Part shown: piece by piece, positions 1-8,615 of the stretch | Numbering within the stretch: position 1 is the first letter of the stretch | Layout: each line of letters opens with the position of its first letter | Assembly: GCA_044221555.1 (NCBI GenBank) | Contig: JBGAOY010000022.1 | Span: 1 to 64,000 of the forward strand | Direction of reading: 5' to 3' | DNA: 64,000 nt | DNA from: JAEUJM01 sp044221555 | GTDB lineage: Bacteria; Actinomycetota; Acidimicrobiia; Acidimicrobiales; DATDAH01 | The notes under the pieces: model-generated | What the model was told of the DNA's origin: nothing | Databases searched by the model: none | Seen by the model: the letters and a program-made list of their open reading frames with translations, nothing else | Translations under genes and position numbers: made by a program

Positions 1-411
1 CGACGGAGGACGCCAGGTGCCCGGCTGTCGACCGGCTTCGGAGGGCGGCGGCGGGTCGATCATCGACGGCTCCCGATCACGGGTCGACCGGGCCGCCTGG
101 GAGCGTCTCCAGGCACCCCCTCACCTGCGCCCCCCGGACCGGTCGGCCTCGGGCACACGGTCCACGCCTCCGTGTGCGGCCGGTACGGCCGGACCGGCGG
201 TCGATGGCGGGCCACGGGCAGGAAACGTACTCCGTGGCGTGGCCCACGGCGCTCGCATGGAAGGACCGCCCTGCACCCGTTCGGCCGATCGGCCGGAGTG
301 CAGTGACGTGGTCGGCAGTGAGGTGGTCGGCAGTGAGGTGGTCGGCAGTGAGGTGGTCGGTGGTGGCCGTCGCCGGAAGCGCCCCAGGTCGGATCGCCGC
401 CGGGCCGCCGG
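1..411. other. Non-coding leader region
   Basis: No convincing gene is seen here. The open frames crossing it on both strands are GC-driven and extend into the downstream flavoprotein as antisense or shifted frames. The stretch holds the 15-bp tandem repeat listed separately. Anything upstream is cut by the window edge. Confidence 0.5.
308..360. repeat. 15-bp tandem repeat, 3.5 copies
   Basis: The unit GTGGTCGGCAGTGAG is repeated three times without error at 308-322, 323-337 and 338-352, followed by a partial GTGGTCGG. It lies about 50 bp beyond the stop codon of the convergent flavoprotein gene. The unit is five codons long but no supported gene reads through it. Confidence 0.9.
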
Positions 412-1806
412 TCAGGTCGGCGCCACCGCGAGGCCGGCCAAGCGGTCGAGGCCGGCGGCCACCGCGTCGGCCATGCGGGTGCGGGCGGCGTCGACGGCGG
501 GGTCGTCACGGCGGGACGGGTCGATCCGGGCCGGGTTCAGGGCGCAGCCGTTGGCCCACTCGACGATGTCGGGCTCGGCGCCCTGGAGGCGGTTGGTGCG
601 GGCGCTGCGCACCTGCATCCACGCCCAGTCGCCGGGGCGGTTCGGCAGGGTGCTCGGGGGGCAGAGGCGGTTGCGCTCCCGGTCGTCGTCGCGGGTTGCC
701 TCGACGTAGCCGGCCAGCGCCGCGTTGAGGCACGGGAAGCCGGCCCGGATCGTCTGGAGGCGGATCCTGTCGGGCTCCCAGACGGGGACGAGCGGCGGGT
801 ACCGCAGCCCGGACGCCGCGCAGTGCACCACGAGCGAACCCGCCTCCAACGGCACCGTGCCGCCGTCGAGGACGATCTCGCGGCCCGTCACCCGCCGGAT
901 GTGGCCGAGGCGCACGACCCGCTCGACGGTTCGGAGCAGGTCGAGCTCCCAGACGGCGAGCGTGGGGCTCTTGGCCATCGTGGGCGTGACGTCGCGGTCG
1001 ACCCGCAGCATCACGCCGGCGGCTTCGAGGCGCAGGAAGAGGTCGTCGAGCGACTCGGCGGCGGCGGCGGCGATCATCGTCTCCGCGGCGAGGGTGAACG
1101 CCACCACTGGGTCGGGTTGCACGACGGCACGGTTGAGCATCCAGGGGTCGCGGGGGCGGACCCACACGATCCGATCGGGCGGCACCCCGTTGGTGAGGAG
1201 CCACACGATCCCGTCGGTGGCGGTCTTGCCCGCGCCGACCACCACGTAGGCGTTCGGCGCCTCGTCCAACCGGGCCAGCTCGTTGACGGCGACCACCCGG
1301 GCGTCGTCGGCGACCTCGAACGGCGGAGGGGTCGTGGCGGGGATGGTCGGGGACAGGTACGCGGCGTCGACGACGCGGCGACGCACCGTGACCTGCACCG
1401 TCTCACCCGACACCCGTGACCGCACCAGGAGGGCCGACCCGTCGGCGTGGTACTCACTGGCTCCGAGGAACGAGACGCGGCCCGAGCCCAGGAAGCGGCG
1501 ATGGAGGATGTCGTTGTAGTAGGCCTGGATCTCGGACTGGCGGGCCCGCTCCTGGAGGCCGGCCTCGGGCCCGCTCGTCTGCACCGACCCGGTGCCGAGC
1601 ACGGTCGACGCGACGCCGTAGAAGACCGAGGCCTGGTGCAGGCGGACGAAGGGGTAGGCCTCCTGCCAGTGCCCGCCGGCCGACGGGCGACGGTCCACGA
1701 GCGTGACGTGCACGTCCGCGTGGTCGATGAGGGCGTCGGTGAAGGCCATGCCCATCGCGCCGGCGCCCACGACCAGGTAGTCGGTGTCCAGCAGTCGCAA
1801 CGCCAC
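412..1806 (-). CDS. FAD/NAD(P)-binding oxidoreductase
   Basis: A 464-residue flavoprotein of the monooxygenase-like superfamily. The N-terminus has a beta strand and the dinucleotide-binding motif GAGAMG (residues 14-19), then an acidic strand end (LVDRR) and an HWQEAYPFVRLHQ segment like the GG-xW region of flavin monooxygenases. A second nucleotide-binding motif, VVGAGKTATDG, lies near residue 185 and would hold NAD(P)H. The GTG start at 1806 is chosen because the Rossmann strand begins only a few residues later; longer upstream reading has poor protein character. The substrate is unknown. The gene stands alone, with a 230-bp gap upstream. Confidence 0.8.
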   Translation of the reverse strand: MALRLLDTDYLVVGAGAMGMAFTDALIDHADVHVTLVDRRPSAGGHWQEAYPFVRLHQASVFYGVASTVLGTGSVQTSGPEAGLQERARQSEIQAYYNDILHRRFLGSGRVSFLGASEYHADGSALLVRSRVSGETVQVTVRRRVVDAAYLSPTIPATTPPPFEVADDARVVAVNELARLDEAPNAYVVVGAGKTATDGIVWLLTNGVPPDRIVWVRPRDPWMLNRAVVQPDPVVAFTLAAETMIAAAAAESLDDLFLRLEAAGVMLRVDRDVTPTMAKSPTLAVWELDLLRTVERVVRLGHIRRVTGREIVLDGGTVPLEAGSLVVHCAASGLRYPPLVPVWEPDRIRLQTIRAGFPCLNAALAGYVEATRDDDRERNRLCPPSTLPNRPGDWAWMQVRSARTNRLQGAEPDIVEWANGCALNPARIDPSRRDDPAVDAARTRMADAVAAGLDRLAGLAVAPT

Positions 1807-2039
1807 GGCGCTGCCTCCGGGGGTGGGAGCTCGGTGTGCCGGGCCGATGGTACGCCAGCCGTCCGGTGCGCACCGCGGCCGACTCGAGGCGGCGTGTGGA
1901 CCGCGGGCTGCAGTGAGTCGACGTGCGTCGATCCCGGGGCGAACTCCCGCAGCTGTCGCCGCTGCCGAGGTGGAGACGGTCGAAGCGGACCGCTCGGCGC
2001 CGGCGGCGACGCCGCCGATGAGGAGCCCGGGAGGTCGTG

Positions 2040-2342
2040 CTACCCGGCGACGAGATCCGCGTAGTGCGGTTCCTCGTCGATCACCTGGGCCACGAACCAG
2101 CACTGCGGGGCCACCTGGTGGCCCTGTGCCCGGAACTCGTCGAGGGCGGCGGTGACCACCTGCTTGGCGTAGCCGTTGCCGCCGTGGGCGGGTTGGGTGT
2201 GGGTGTGGTGCATCACCATCACGCCGTCTCGATCGTGGTAGTCGGCCACGGTGACGATCTCGTCGTCCACCTCGCCGACGAACCGTCGCCGGTCGGGCTC
2301 GTGGCGGACGGTGAGCGCGGGTGGCTGGGCGGGGGAGGTCAC
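2040..2342 (-). CDS. Small GNAT-like N-acetyltransferase (YjdJ type)
   Basis: A 100-residue protein matching the short Gcn5-like acetyltransferase family (PF14542). It has the core beta hairpin (FVGEVDDEIVTVADY), the H-T-x-T/Q segment, and the acyl-CoA binding turn HGGNGYAKQVVTAAL followed by a helix. The family is about 90-100 residues, so the length is normal. It probably transfers an acetyl group to a small amine, but the substrate is not known. The GTG start at 2342 gives the usual length. It is followed at 56 bp on the same strand by no gene; the VOC gene lies upstream. Confidence 0.75.
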   Translation of the reverse strand: MTSPAQPPALTVRHEPDRRRFVGEVDDEIVTVADYHDRDGVMVMHHTHTQPAHGGNGYAKQVVTAALDEFRAQGHQVAPQCWFVAQVIDEEPHYADLVAG

Positions 2343-2398
2343 CCTGGATCCTTACCCCGTCGGCCCTGAGCGGTGTCCGACGCCCACGTGTCGGACGC

Positions 2399-2794
2399 TC
2401 ACGTGTCGGACGCGGTGCCGCTGCCGTACGGGCGGGTGAGCACCTCGAGGAAGTGGCCGGACGGGTCCTGGAAGTAGAAGCCCCGCCCGCCGTCGCCGTG
2501 GTTGATCTCGCCCTCGTGGCGGGCGGCAGGGTCGGCCCAGTAGGTGAGACCGCGGTCGGTGATGCGGGCGAAGATCTCGTCGAACTCGTCCTCGGTGATG
2601 AGGAACGCGTAGTGCTGGGACGGGATCTCCCCGTCGGCCTGGATGAAGTCGAGCGAGACGTCGTTCGCGGCCTCGACCACGAGGAACGGACCGTAGGGCG
2701 TCGGCGCCGGCAGGCCCAGGATCTCGGACAGGAACTGGGCCGACTCACGAGGGTCGTGCGCCGCCACGATGGTGTGGTTCAGCTGGGCAGGCAT
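2399..2794 (-). CDS. VOC/glyoxalase-fold protein
   Basis: A 131-residue single-unit VOC (vicinal oxygen chelate) protein. Two beta-alpha-beta-beta-beta halves can be seen: the first starts LNHTIVAAHDP with a metal-type His, the second ends GRGFYFQDPSGHFLEVLT with the typical D-P-x-G-H-x-x-E motif. Such proteins act as dioxygenases, lyases or resistance proteins; nothing here fixes the reaction. The ATG at 2794 is preferred to an upstream start at 2830 because the first strand begins directly after it. Confidence 0.8.
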   Translation of the reverse strand: MPAQLNHTIVAAHDPRESAQFLSEILGLPAPTPYGPFLVVEAANDVSLDFIQADGEIPSQHYAFLITEDEFDEIFARITDRGLTYWADPAARHEGEINHGDGGRGFYFQDPSGHFLEVLTRPYGSGTASDT

Positions 2795-2835
2795 GGCCTC
2801 CAGTGTGGCGCCGCACGGGCGATCGGTCACGAGGT

Positions 2836-2854
2836 GTCGGCTGAGTCAGCCGAC
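2836..2854. promoter_or_regulatory. Perfect inverted repeat upstream of the VOC gene
   Basis: GTCGGCT, a 5-nt centre, then AGCCGAC: a perfect 7-bp inverted repeat 42 bp before the VOC start codon. It could be an operator, or a terminator for the remnant upstream. Only the symmetry is seen; a binding protein is inference. Confidence 0.35.
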
Positions 2855-2946
2855 GCGATGCGTTCGACCCCGGGCGGCAAGGCGGAGGGCGGCGGCGTCC
2901 CCTCGGTGCTCCCACTGGCGGGCGGCGCCGACGCTGGATGTGTCGG

Positions 2947-3103
2947 TCAGCAGCGTAGGACCGGCACCGTCGGGCTGAAGGCGCCGGCGTGCTTGGTGAC
3001 GAGGGGGACACCGAGCGCCTCGGCCAGGCGCAGGGTGACCGCGGTGTCGAGGCCGTCGTGCAGGTGCGCTGAAGAGTCGCCGGTCGTGGAGGATCCCGGC
3101 CAG
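2947..3103 (-). pseudogene. Possible C-terminal remnant of a PIN-domain (VapC-like) toxin
   Basis: The stretch between the VOC gene and the alpha/beta hydrolase contains an open frame on the minus strand that ends in a TGA at 2947. Its translation carries LRLAEALGVPLVTKHAGAF, which resembles the last catalytic helix and strand of PIN-domain ribonucleases (LAxxLGxPLVTxD). The usual Asp after VT(x) is Lys-His here, no start codon fits, and the front 90 residues of a PIN domain are missing because the frame runs into the neighbouring hydrolase. It is therefore listed as a decayed fragment. Chance resemblance in GC-rich DNA cannot be excluded. Confidence 0.35.
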
Positions 3104-3799
3104 CTACGGATCTGTCTCGCCGAGCGCCTCCGTGACCATGGCGGCTACCGCCTCGGGGGTGCGCCAGAGGACGAAGTGGTCGCTGTCGACGATGTGGACG
3201 TCGTCGAAGCGGCCCGCGGCCCACGCCTGCTGCGCCGGCGACTGGGTGGTGTCGGAGCGCCCGAGCACGACGGTGGTGGCCACCTGCCGCCACGGGCACG
3301 TCGCCTCGCCCTCGGCCCACGCGCCCAGGGCGAGCGAGCGGCGCGGATGGTCGTGCAGGTGCGCCTGCACGTCGGGCGGCAGCGTCGCCACCTCGTCCTG
3401 GGCGAGCCACCACTCGTCATCGAGCACGCAGGTGCCCTCGTCGGCGAAGACGACGTGCGAGAGATCCATGTCGAACGGGGGCGGCGCCTCGCCGGGCCCC
3501 GGCCCGGTCGGGAAGCTGGCCACGTAGACCAGCCGAACCAGCCCGAGCCCGTCCGGGTCGAGGCTGTCGATCACGGCGCCCCCGTACGACCAGCCCACCA
3601 GCACCACCGGATCCGGCACCGCCCGGATCGTCGCCTCCACCTCCGTCACGTCGTCGGCACGCGTGGCCGACGCAGAGCGGTGCGAGGGCAGGTCGACGGC
3701 CCGCACCTCCACGCCGTCGGCCTCCAGCAGCGCCGCGACCCACCGCCAGTCGTCGGGGTTCGACCAGGCGCCGTGCACCAGGACCGCGCTGCCCGTCAT
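3104..3799 (-). CDS. Alpha/beta hydrolase
   Basis: A 231-residue alpha/beta-hydrolase fold protein. It has the oxyanion loop HGAW (residues 9-12), the nucleophile elbow GWSYGG with Ser71, and a C-terminal His in DSDHFVLW. The short cap with an Asp/Trp-rich stretch resembles the salicylate esterase/EstC-like group of small actinobacterial hydrolases. The start ATG at 3799 is right before the first strand (SAVLVHG). The substrate is probably a small ester. The gene is monocistronic as far as spacing shows. Confidence 0.85.
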   Translation of the reverse strand: MTGSAVLVHGAWSNPDDWRWVAALLEADGVEVRAVDLPSHRSASATRADDVTEVEATIRAVPDPVVLVGWSYGGAVIDSLDPDGLGLVRLVYVASFPTGPGPGEAPPPFDMDLSHVVFADEGTCVLDDEWWLAQDEVATLPPDVQAHLHDHPRRSLALGAWAEGEATCPWRQVATTVVLGRSDTTQSPAQQAWAAGRFDDVHIVDSDHFVLWRTPEAVAAMVTEALGETDP

Positions 3800-4019
3800 G
3801 GGGCGATCGTACGGTTGGACTCCACGCTCCGACAGGGCCACAGGTCCCACCCCGCGCCCGGTGAGGGATCACGGCGCGTCCCGCCTCGATCGAGGGCGAC
3901 GGTCGCCAGGGGCGACGGACGGGGCGGTCGACGGGGGCCCGCCGCCGATCACATCGAGGTCGGGTGTCGCGGTGCTGCGCCGGGGGTCGGGGTGAGGGGC
4001 CGGCGGACGTGGCGGTGGC

Positions 4020-4364
4020 TCACGACCGGGTCCAGCGCTCCACGGGGATGTCGCTCTCGCGGAGTATCCGCTCGAAGTCGTACGACCCGGGGCCGATGTA
4101 CGACTGCTCGAGCACGTCGAGCACGTCGTCGCCCTCACGCCCACCGAGCAGCCCCACCAGGCGACCGACGTGGGCGGCCGCGACCGTCGTGACCCACTCG
4201 TACTCCCCGTCGGGCGAGACGATCGCGGTGCCGGGCCCGAGGTCGTGGCCCTCCACCCTGAGCGCGCCGTCACGGGTCATCGACGCCGTCAGCCGCCGGA
4301 AGTCCTCGCCGTCGTCCTCGAGGCGCATCGTGACAGCGCGGGTGCCGCGCCTCCGTCCGAACAT
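4020..4364 (-). CDS. Conserved hypothetical protein
   Basis: A 114-residue soluble protein without a recognised catalytic motif. It begins MFGRRRG, is rich in acidic residues, and ends FERILRESDIPVERWTRS, a tail I recall from short uncharacterised actinobacterial proteins. Alternating charged and hydrophobic strands suggest a small alpha/beta domain. The ATG at 4364 is the only plausible start with reasonable codon use. No partner can be named; the neighbouring gene is divergent, 360 bp away. Confidence 0.6.
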   Translation of the reverse strand: MFGRRRGTRAVTMRLEDDGEDFRRLTASMTRDGALRVEGHDLGPGTAIVSPDGEYEWVTTVAAAHVGRLVGLLGGREGDDVLDVLEQSYIGPGSYDFERILRESDIPVERWTRS

Positions 4365-4724
4365 CGTGGGCCCCCCTGGTCGCTCGCCGGGGAGCGTAGG
4401 CGCCACCACGGTGCCGCGGTGCCCGGGGGTCGAGCCCGACGGGCGGCGCTCGTCGGGCGGCCCCGAGTGGGGGCGAGCGCGGCGTTGCGGCTGCTCTCGT
4501 CGGTGGCCAGGGACGTGGACCAGACGCAGCCACGGCGAAACGTGTCGCGGATGCACTCGCCGGGCCCCCCTCGGTGGACTCGATGATGGCCTCCTCCCGG
4601 CCGGCGGGGCCACGGCCACGCCCTCGGGTGACCTGGCGCCCGATTCGGTCGCCCCGACCACCAGATCGGGCGCCAGTTCACGCCGGACACCGCCTCGGCG
4701 CCGGCGCTCTGGTAGGACGTCGCC
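4365..4724. other. Divergent intergenic region
   Basis: 360 bp between two divergent genes. It holds one copy of palindrome family 1 (4631-4680). Otherwise I see no gene or clear promoter; open frames here are extensions of neighbours in other frames. Confidence 0.5.
4631..4680 (-). repeat. Palindromic element family 1, copy A
   Basis: A 50-bp imperfect palindrome. Left arm ACCTGGCGCCCGAT, right arm ATCGGGCGCCAGTT; the centre contains GGTCGCCCCGACC, itself a smaller inverted repeat. Two related copies lie at 40550-40600 and 44681-44730. The reverse complement of this copy matches the 44.7-kb copy better (7 differences by eye) than the forward strand does (11), so it is placed on the minus strand. 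It sits between divergent genes, so a simple terminator role is unlikely for this copy. Confidence 0.85.
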
Positions 4725-5558
4725 ATGCTCGAGGTCGGGATCCACCTTCCCCAGTACGGCCGGGTCGCCGGCGCCGACGCGGTGGGCCGGGCCGCCCGCC
4801 TGGCCGAGTACCGAGGCTTCGCCGGCCTGTGGGTGAGCGACCACCTGGTGCAGCCCGCCGAGCAGACGTACCCGTCGCCGTACCTGCTCGACCCGATGGT
4901 CACCCTCACCTGGGCGGCGGCGCTCACCAGCACCATCGGCCTGGGCCTCAGCGTGCTGGTCGCCCCGCAGCACAACCCGCTGGAGGCGGCCAACCAGCTG
5001 GCGAGCCTCGACAACCTGTCGGGCGGGCGGCTGACGGTGGGCGTGGGCGTGGGGTGGTCGGCGGGGGAGTACGCCGCCCTCGGCTACGAGTTCGGCGACC
5101 GGGGCGACCGACTCGACGAGATGCTCGACCTGTGGCGGGTGGTGTGGCGCGACGACCCCGCCACCTTCCACGGCCGCTACACCAGCTTCGACGACCTGCG
5201 GGTACTGCCCCAGCCCGCCCACGACATCGACCTCTGGGTCGGCGGCTCGGGGCCCCGGGCCCACCGGCGGGCGGTGGAGAAGGGCGACGGGTTCCACCTG
5301 ATCGGCCTCGACCCCGACGAGGTGCGGGCGCCGATCGCGGCGCTGCGGGCCGAGCGGCCCGAGCCCGGGTTCCGCATCTCGCTGCGCACCGGCTGGGATC
5401 CCCAGGGCATGGACCACGACCGCATCCGCGACGAGCGGGATCGCTACGAGGCCGCGGGCGTCAGCTACGTGGTGGCGGCCCCCTGGCGGAACGACGTCGA
5501 CGACTGGCTGCGCTCGATGGAGCTGCTGGCCGACCTGGTGGGCCTCGAGCCCCGCTGA
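4725..5558 (+). CDS. LLM-class (F420-type) oxidoreductase
   Basis: A 277-residue luciferase-like TIM-barrel protein of the kind assigned to F420-dependent oxidoreductases (TIGR03619-like). Recognisable parts are the first barrel strand (EVGIHLPQYG), the segment HNPLEAANQLASLDNLSGG followed by RLTVGVGVGWSAGEY, and the C-terminal phosphate-loop region WVGGSGPRAHRRA. The length is normal for the group. It probably reduces or oxidises an organic substrate with F420 as cofactor; F420 use is inferred from family, not seen. The start ATG at 4725 lies directly before the first strand. Confidence 0.85.
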   Translation: MLEVGIHLPQYGRVAGADAVGRAARLAEYRGFAGLWVSDHLVQPAEQTYPSPYLLDPMVTLTWAAALTSTIGLGLSVLVAPQHNPLEAANQLASLDNLSGGRLTVGVGVGWSAGEYAALGYEFGDRGDRLDEMLDLWRVVWRDDPATFHGRYTSFDDLRVLPQPAHDIDLWVGGSGPRAHRRAVEKGDGFHLIGLDPDEVRAPIAALRAERPEPGFRISLRTGWDPQGMDHDRIRDERDRYEAAGVSYVVAAPWRNDVDDWLRSMELLADLVGLEPR

Positions 5559-5583
5559 GGCACCGCGGGCGACCGCCGCCGCG

Positions 5584-6069
5584 TCAGTTCTTGCGCTGGC
5601 CGGTGGCCTGCTTGATCTCCCGCACGAGCTCGCGGGTCTGGTCGTTCTGGAGGCCGTCGACCACGGTGAGGCGCTCGTTGCCCTCGGCCTTGACGCCGAT
5701 GCGCACCACCTTGGTGCGATAGTTCGTGCCGGTGTCGTAGTCGAGCGACTCGAGCTCCTTGTAGGTGGACGCCAACGTCACCGTCGAGGCGGGCCACCAG
5801 CCGACCAGCCGCTCGATGGTCGGCATGCCCGCGCCCCACTTGGGCGCCCGGTAGAGCCACAGGGCGCCGTCGCCCAGGGCCAACACGTTGAGGCCGGCCA
5901 TCTGGTCGGCCGGGTGCAGAGAGCCCCGCCGGCGCCGGAACCAGCGCCGCAGCCCGCCCCGCACCTGCGGCCGCGGTGCCATCACCGGGCCGGCGGCGAC
6001 CACGTCGCCCACGCCCAGGAGCCCGAGCGCCTCCCGGTACAGCTCGCGCTGGCGGTCGATCTCCTTCAT
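5584..6069 (-). CDS. Hypothetical protein, PH-like
   Basis: A 161-residue protein with no enzyme motif. It starts with a charged helix (MKEIDRQRELYREALGLL), has a basic patch (WFRRRRG), then a run of beta strands (ALGDGALWLYRAP, ASTVTLASTYKEL, TKVVRIGVKAEG) and a C-terminal helix (LQNDQTRELVREIKQATG). The strands-then-helix pattern is like a pleckstrin-homology or bacterial PH domain, but this is weak. It converges on the LLM gene with 25 bp between stops. The ATG at 6069 is preferred because the frame upstream is unlike protein. Confidence 0.6.
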   Translation of the reverse strand: MKEIDRQRELYREALGLLGVGDVVAAGPVMAPRPQVRGGLRRWFRRRRGSLHPADQMAGLNVLALGDGALWLYRAPKWGAGMPTIERLVGWWPASTVTLASTYKELESLDYDTGTNYRTKVVRIGVKAEGNERLTVVDGLQNDQTRELVREIKQATGQRKN

Positions 6070-6289
6070 GGCCGGGCACGTTACCGACCGCTCCGAGAAC
6101 GTCCGCTCCGTGCCCTGCGGCCGGCCCGTCGCCCAGGCGTTCGGGGCGGCGGCGTCCGCCGCCGCCCCCGGCCGCATGCCACACTGACGCCTCGCAGGCA
6201 GGTGGCCTTCACCCGGGCGGACCGGGGCGGTCGCCGCCGACGTCCGTTACGAGGTGATCCGGGCCGCCGCCCGGGTGAGGGGAGGGCCG

Positions 6290-7840
6290 ATGGCCGACGA
6301 TCGACCGCTGCAGGGCTCGGAGACGATGTGGGAGTTGGTGGAGCGCCGCGCCGCGCTGACGCCCGACGCCCGGGTGCTGGTCGATCCGGCCGATCGCTCG
6401 CTCACCTTCGGCGAGCTGCGCGACCGTGCCGAGCGGGTCGCGGCCGGCCTGCACGCCATGGGCATCGGCCCGGGCGACAAGGTCACCTGGCAGCTGCCCA
6501 GCCGCATCGAGACGGTGCTGGCGTCGATGGCCCTCGCCCGCCTCGGTGTGGTGCAGAACCCGATCCTGCACATCTACGGGGAGAAGGAGGTGGACTTCGC
6601 CCTGCACCAGTTCGCCCCGAAGCTCTACCTCGGCCCCGGCGAGCTGTTCGGCGTGGACTACAACGCCCGGGCCGAGCGCCTGGGCGCCGACGTCGACCCG
6701 CCGGTGCAGGTGCTGTCGGCCTACACCGACCTCCCCGAGGGCGACCCGTCCACCCTGCCCCCGCCGCCCGAGAGCGGCGACGACGTGCGCTGGCTCTACT
6801 ACACGTCGGGTACCACCTCGGACCCGAAGGGTGTCCAGCACACCGACAAGACCCTCATCGCCGGCGGCTACGGCCTGGCCCACGCCATCGAGTGGGACCC
6901 GGCCGTCGACGTCGGCTCCATCGCCTTCCCCTTCGCCCACATCGCCGGCCCGGACTATCTCGTGCTCATGCTGGTCACGGGCGTGGGCGCGGTGATCGTC
7001 GAGGGCTTCAACCTCGAGGCCATCCTGCCGGCGTTCCGCAAGTACGACGTCACCTCGGCGGGCGGCTCGACCGCGCACTACCTGATGTTCCTCGCCGAGC
7101 AGCGCAAGGACCCCGGCACGCGCATCCTCCCGTCGCTGCGCCTGCTGGCCGGCGGCGGCGCGCCCAAGCCGCCCGAGATCTACTACGAGGTCAAGCGGGA
7201 GCTGTGCGAGCTGGGCACGCTCCACGGCTACGGCATGACGGAGTGCCCGATGATCGCCCAGGGCTCGCCCAGCGACACCGAGGACCAGCTCGCCAACACC
7301 GAGGGCAAGCCGGTCGCGGGCTGCGAGGTGCGCATCGTCGGCGAGGACGGCCAGGTCTGCGACCCGGGTGAGGACGGCGAGGTGCGCCTGAAGGGACCGA
7401 TGGTCTTCAAGGGCTACACCGACGAGTCCCTCAACGCCGACGCCTTCGACGAGGACGGCTACTTCCGCACCGGCGACGTGGGACACCTCCGCGAGGACGG
7501 CCACGTGGTGCTCACCGGCCGGCTCAAGGACATCATCATCCGCAAGGGCGAGAACATCAGTGCCAAGGAGATCGAGGACGTGCTCTACACCCACCCCAAG
7601 GTGGGCGACGTGGCCGTCATCGGCGTGCCCGACCGCGAGCGGGGCGAGATGGTGGTGGCCGTGGTGCAGAGCGCCCCGGGCGAGGAGGCGCTCACCTTCG
7701 ACGAGATGACCGAGCTCTGCCGGGAGTCGGGCCTCATGACCCAGAAGATCCCCGAGCGGCTCGAGGTGGTCGAGGCCCTGCCCCGCAACGAGACCCTGAA
7801 CAAGATCCTCAAGTACAAGCTGCGCGAGCAGTACAGCTGA
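6290..7840 (+). CDS. AMP-dependent acyl-CoA ligase
   Basis: A 516-residue member of the ANL superfamily (acyl/aryl-CoA synthetase, cyclohexanecarboxylate-CoA ligase-like). Signature elements are in order: the P-loop-like motif YTSGTTSDPKG, the A5 motif HGYGMTECP, the hinge motif YFRTGDVGHLREDG, GRLKDIIIRKGENIS, and the catalytic Lys region NKILKYKLRE near the C-terminus. It would activate a carboxylic acid through an acyl-adenylate and load CoA. A GGGGAGGG ribosome-binding site precedes the ATG at 6290. The substrate is not known; degradation of a cyclic or fatty acid is a reasonable guess. Confidence 0.9.
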   Translation: MADDRPLQGSETMWELVERRAALTPDARVLVDPADRSLTFGELRDRAERVAAGLHAMGIGPGDKVTWQLPSRIETVLASMALARLGVVQNPILHIYGEKEVDFALHQFAPKLYLGPGELFGVDYNARAERLGADVDPPVQVLSAYTDLPEGDPSTLPPPPESGDDVRWLYYTSGTTSDPKGVQHTDKTLIAGGYGLAHAIEWDPAVDVGSIAFPFAHIAGPDYLVLMLVTGVGAVIVEGFNLEAILPAFRKYDVTSAGGSTAHYLMFLAEQRKDPGTRILPSLRLLAGGGAPKPPEIYYEVKRELCELGTLHGYGMTECPMIAQGSPSDTEDQLANTEGKPVAGCEVRIVGEDGQVCDPGEDGEVRLKGPMVFKGYTDESLNADAFDEDGYFRTGDVGHLREDGHVVLTGRLKDIIIRKGENISAKEIEDVLYTHPKVGDVAVIGVPDRERGEMVVAVVQSAPGEEALTFDEMTELCRESGLMTQKIPERLEVVEALPRNETLNKILKYKLREQYS

Positions 7841-7894
7841 CGCCGCGATCGACCACCGTGATCGACCGCGGCCCCGGGCTGCCCGCCCGGTGGT

Positions 7895-7915
7895 CGCCGG
7901 CCGCGGTGGCCGGCG
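7895..7915. terminator. Stem-loop between acyl-CoA ligase and plsY-like gene
   Basis: CGCCGGCC, loop GCGGT, GGCCGGCG: a perfect 8-bp GC stem 55 bp after the ligase stop codon. No T tract follows, as is usual in high-GC actinobacteria, so its role as a terminator is inferred. Confidence 0.4.
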
Positions 7916-7958
7916 GCCGGGTGCTCGCCGGCCCACCGGTGAGGAGGGAGGGCCAGCG

Positions 7959-8615
7959 GTGGCGATGAACACCCGCCGGTTGCCCGCCCTCGCCGTGGTG
8001 GCCGGCGCGGGCTACCTGCTCGGCAGCATCCCGTGGGCCGACCTGGCCGCCCGCCGGGCCGGGGGCGCACGGGTCGACCTGCGGGCGGTGGGGTCGCACA
8101 ACCCGGGCGCGCTCAACGCCATCGACGTGCTCGGCCGGCGATGGGGCTACGCGGTCGGGGTGGCCGACATCGCCAAGGGCGCGGCGGCGTGCACCGTCGG
8201 GCGGGCCGTGGCCGGTGACCTGGGGGCCCACGTCGGCGGTACCGCGGCGGTGATCGGCCACTGCTACCCGGTCTGGAGCGGGTTCCGCGGTGGCAAGGGG
8301 GTGGCGTGTGCCGTCGGGCAGATGCTCGTCACCTTCCCGGCCGCGGTGCCGGTGGAGGTCGTGGCCGGCGGGCTGGGCGCGCTGGCCCCCGGCAGGCATC
8401 GCTCGTGGTCGGTCACCGCGGGCATCGCCGCGGGATGGGTGGCGGCCGGCCTGGTGTGGTGGCGCCAACGGCGCCCGAACGCATGGGGGGTCGAGCCCAC
8501 GGCGGCGCTGCCGGTCGCCGCCGCGGTGTCGTCGGCGGTGGTGCTGCGCCGGTTCGCTCAGGGTCGGGCCACGACGGTCACGGAATCGGCTCCCACCACC
8601 ACGCGAGGCCGCTGA
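7959..8615 (+). CDS. PlsY-like glycerol-3-phosphate acyltransferase
   Basis: A 218-residue multi-helix membrane protein. PlsY uses acyl-phosphate to acylate glycerol-3-phosphate in phospholipid synthesis. Seen here: LGSIPWADL near the N-terminus, VGSHNPGALNA (motif 1, usually GxGNxGATN), and GHCYPVWSGFRGGKGVAC (motif 2, well kept). Motif 3 at the C-terminal end, usually RHxxNI, is not clear; the tail is FAQGRATTVTESAPTTTRGR. So it may be a divergent paralogue. The GTG at 7959 is chosen because GAGGAGGGAGGG ends about 6 nt before it; ATG 7965 is the alternative. Its last 38 bp overlap the convergent degV gene. Confidence 0.7.
   Translation: MAMNTRRLPALAVVAGAGYLLGSIPWADLAARRAGGARVDLRAVGSHNPGALNAIDVLGRRWGYAVGVADIAKGAAACTVGRAVAGDLGAHVGGTAAVIGHCYPVWSGFRGGKGVACAVGQMLVTFPAAVPVEVVAGGLGALAPGRHRSWSVTAGIAAGWVAAGLVWWRQRRPNAWGVEPTAALPVAAAVSSAVVLRRFAQGRATTVTESAPTTTRGR

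Noticed and set aside
308..360. CRISPR-like array
   Set aside because: The 15-bp units follow one another without spacers; no cas genes in the window.
2321..4192. 623-codon plus-strand open frame across the VOC and hydrolase genes
   Set aside because: Antisense shadow; the real genes on the minus strand have catalytic motifs and matching starts.
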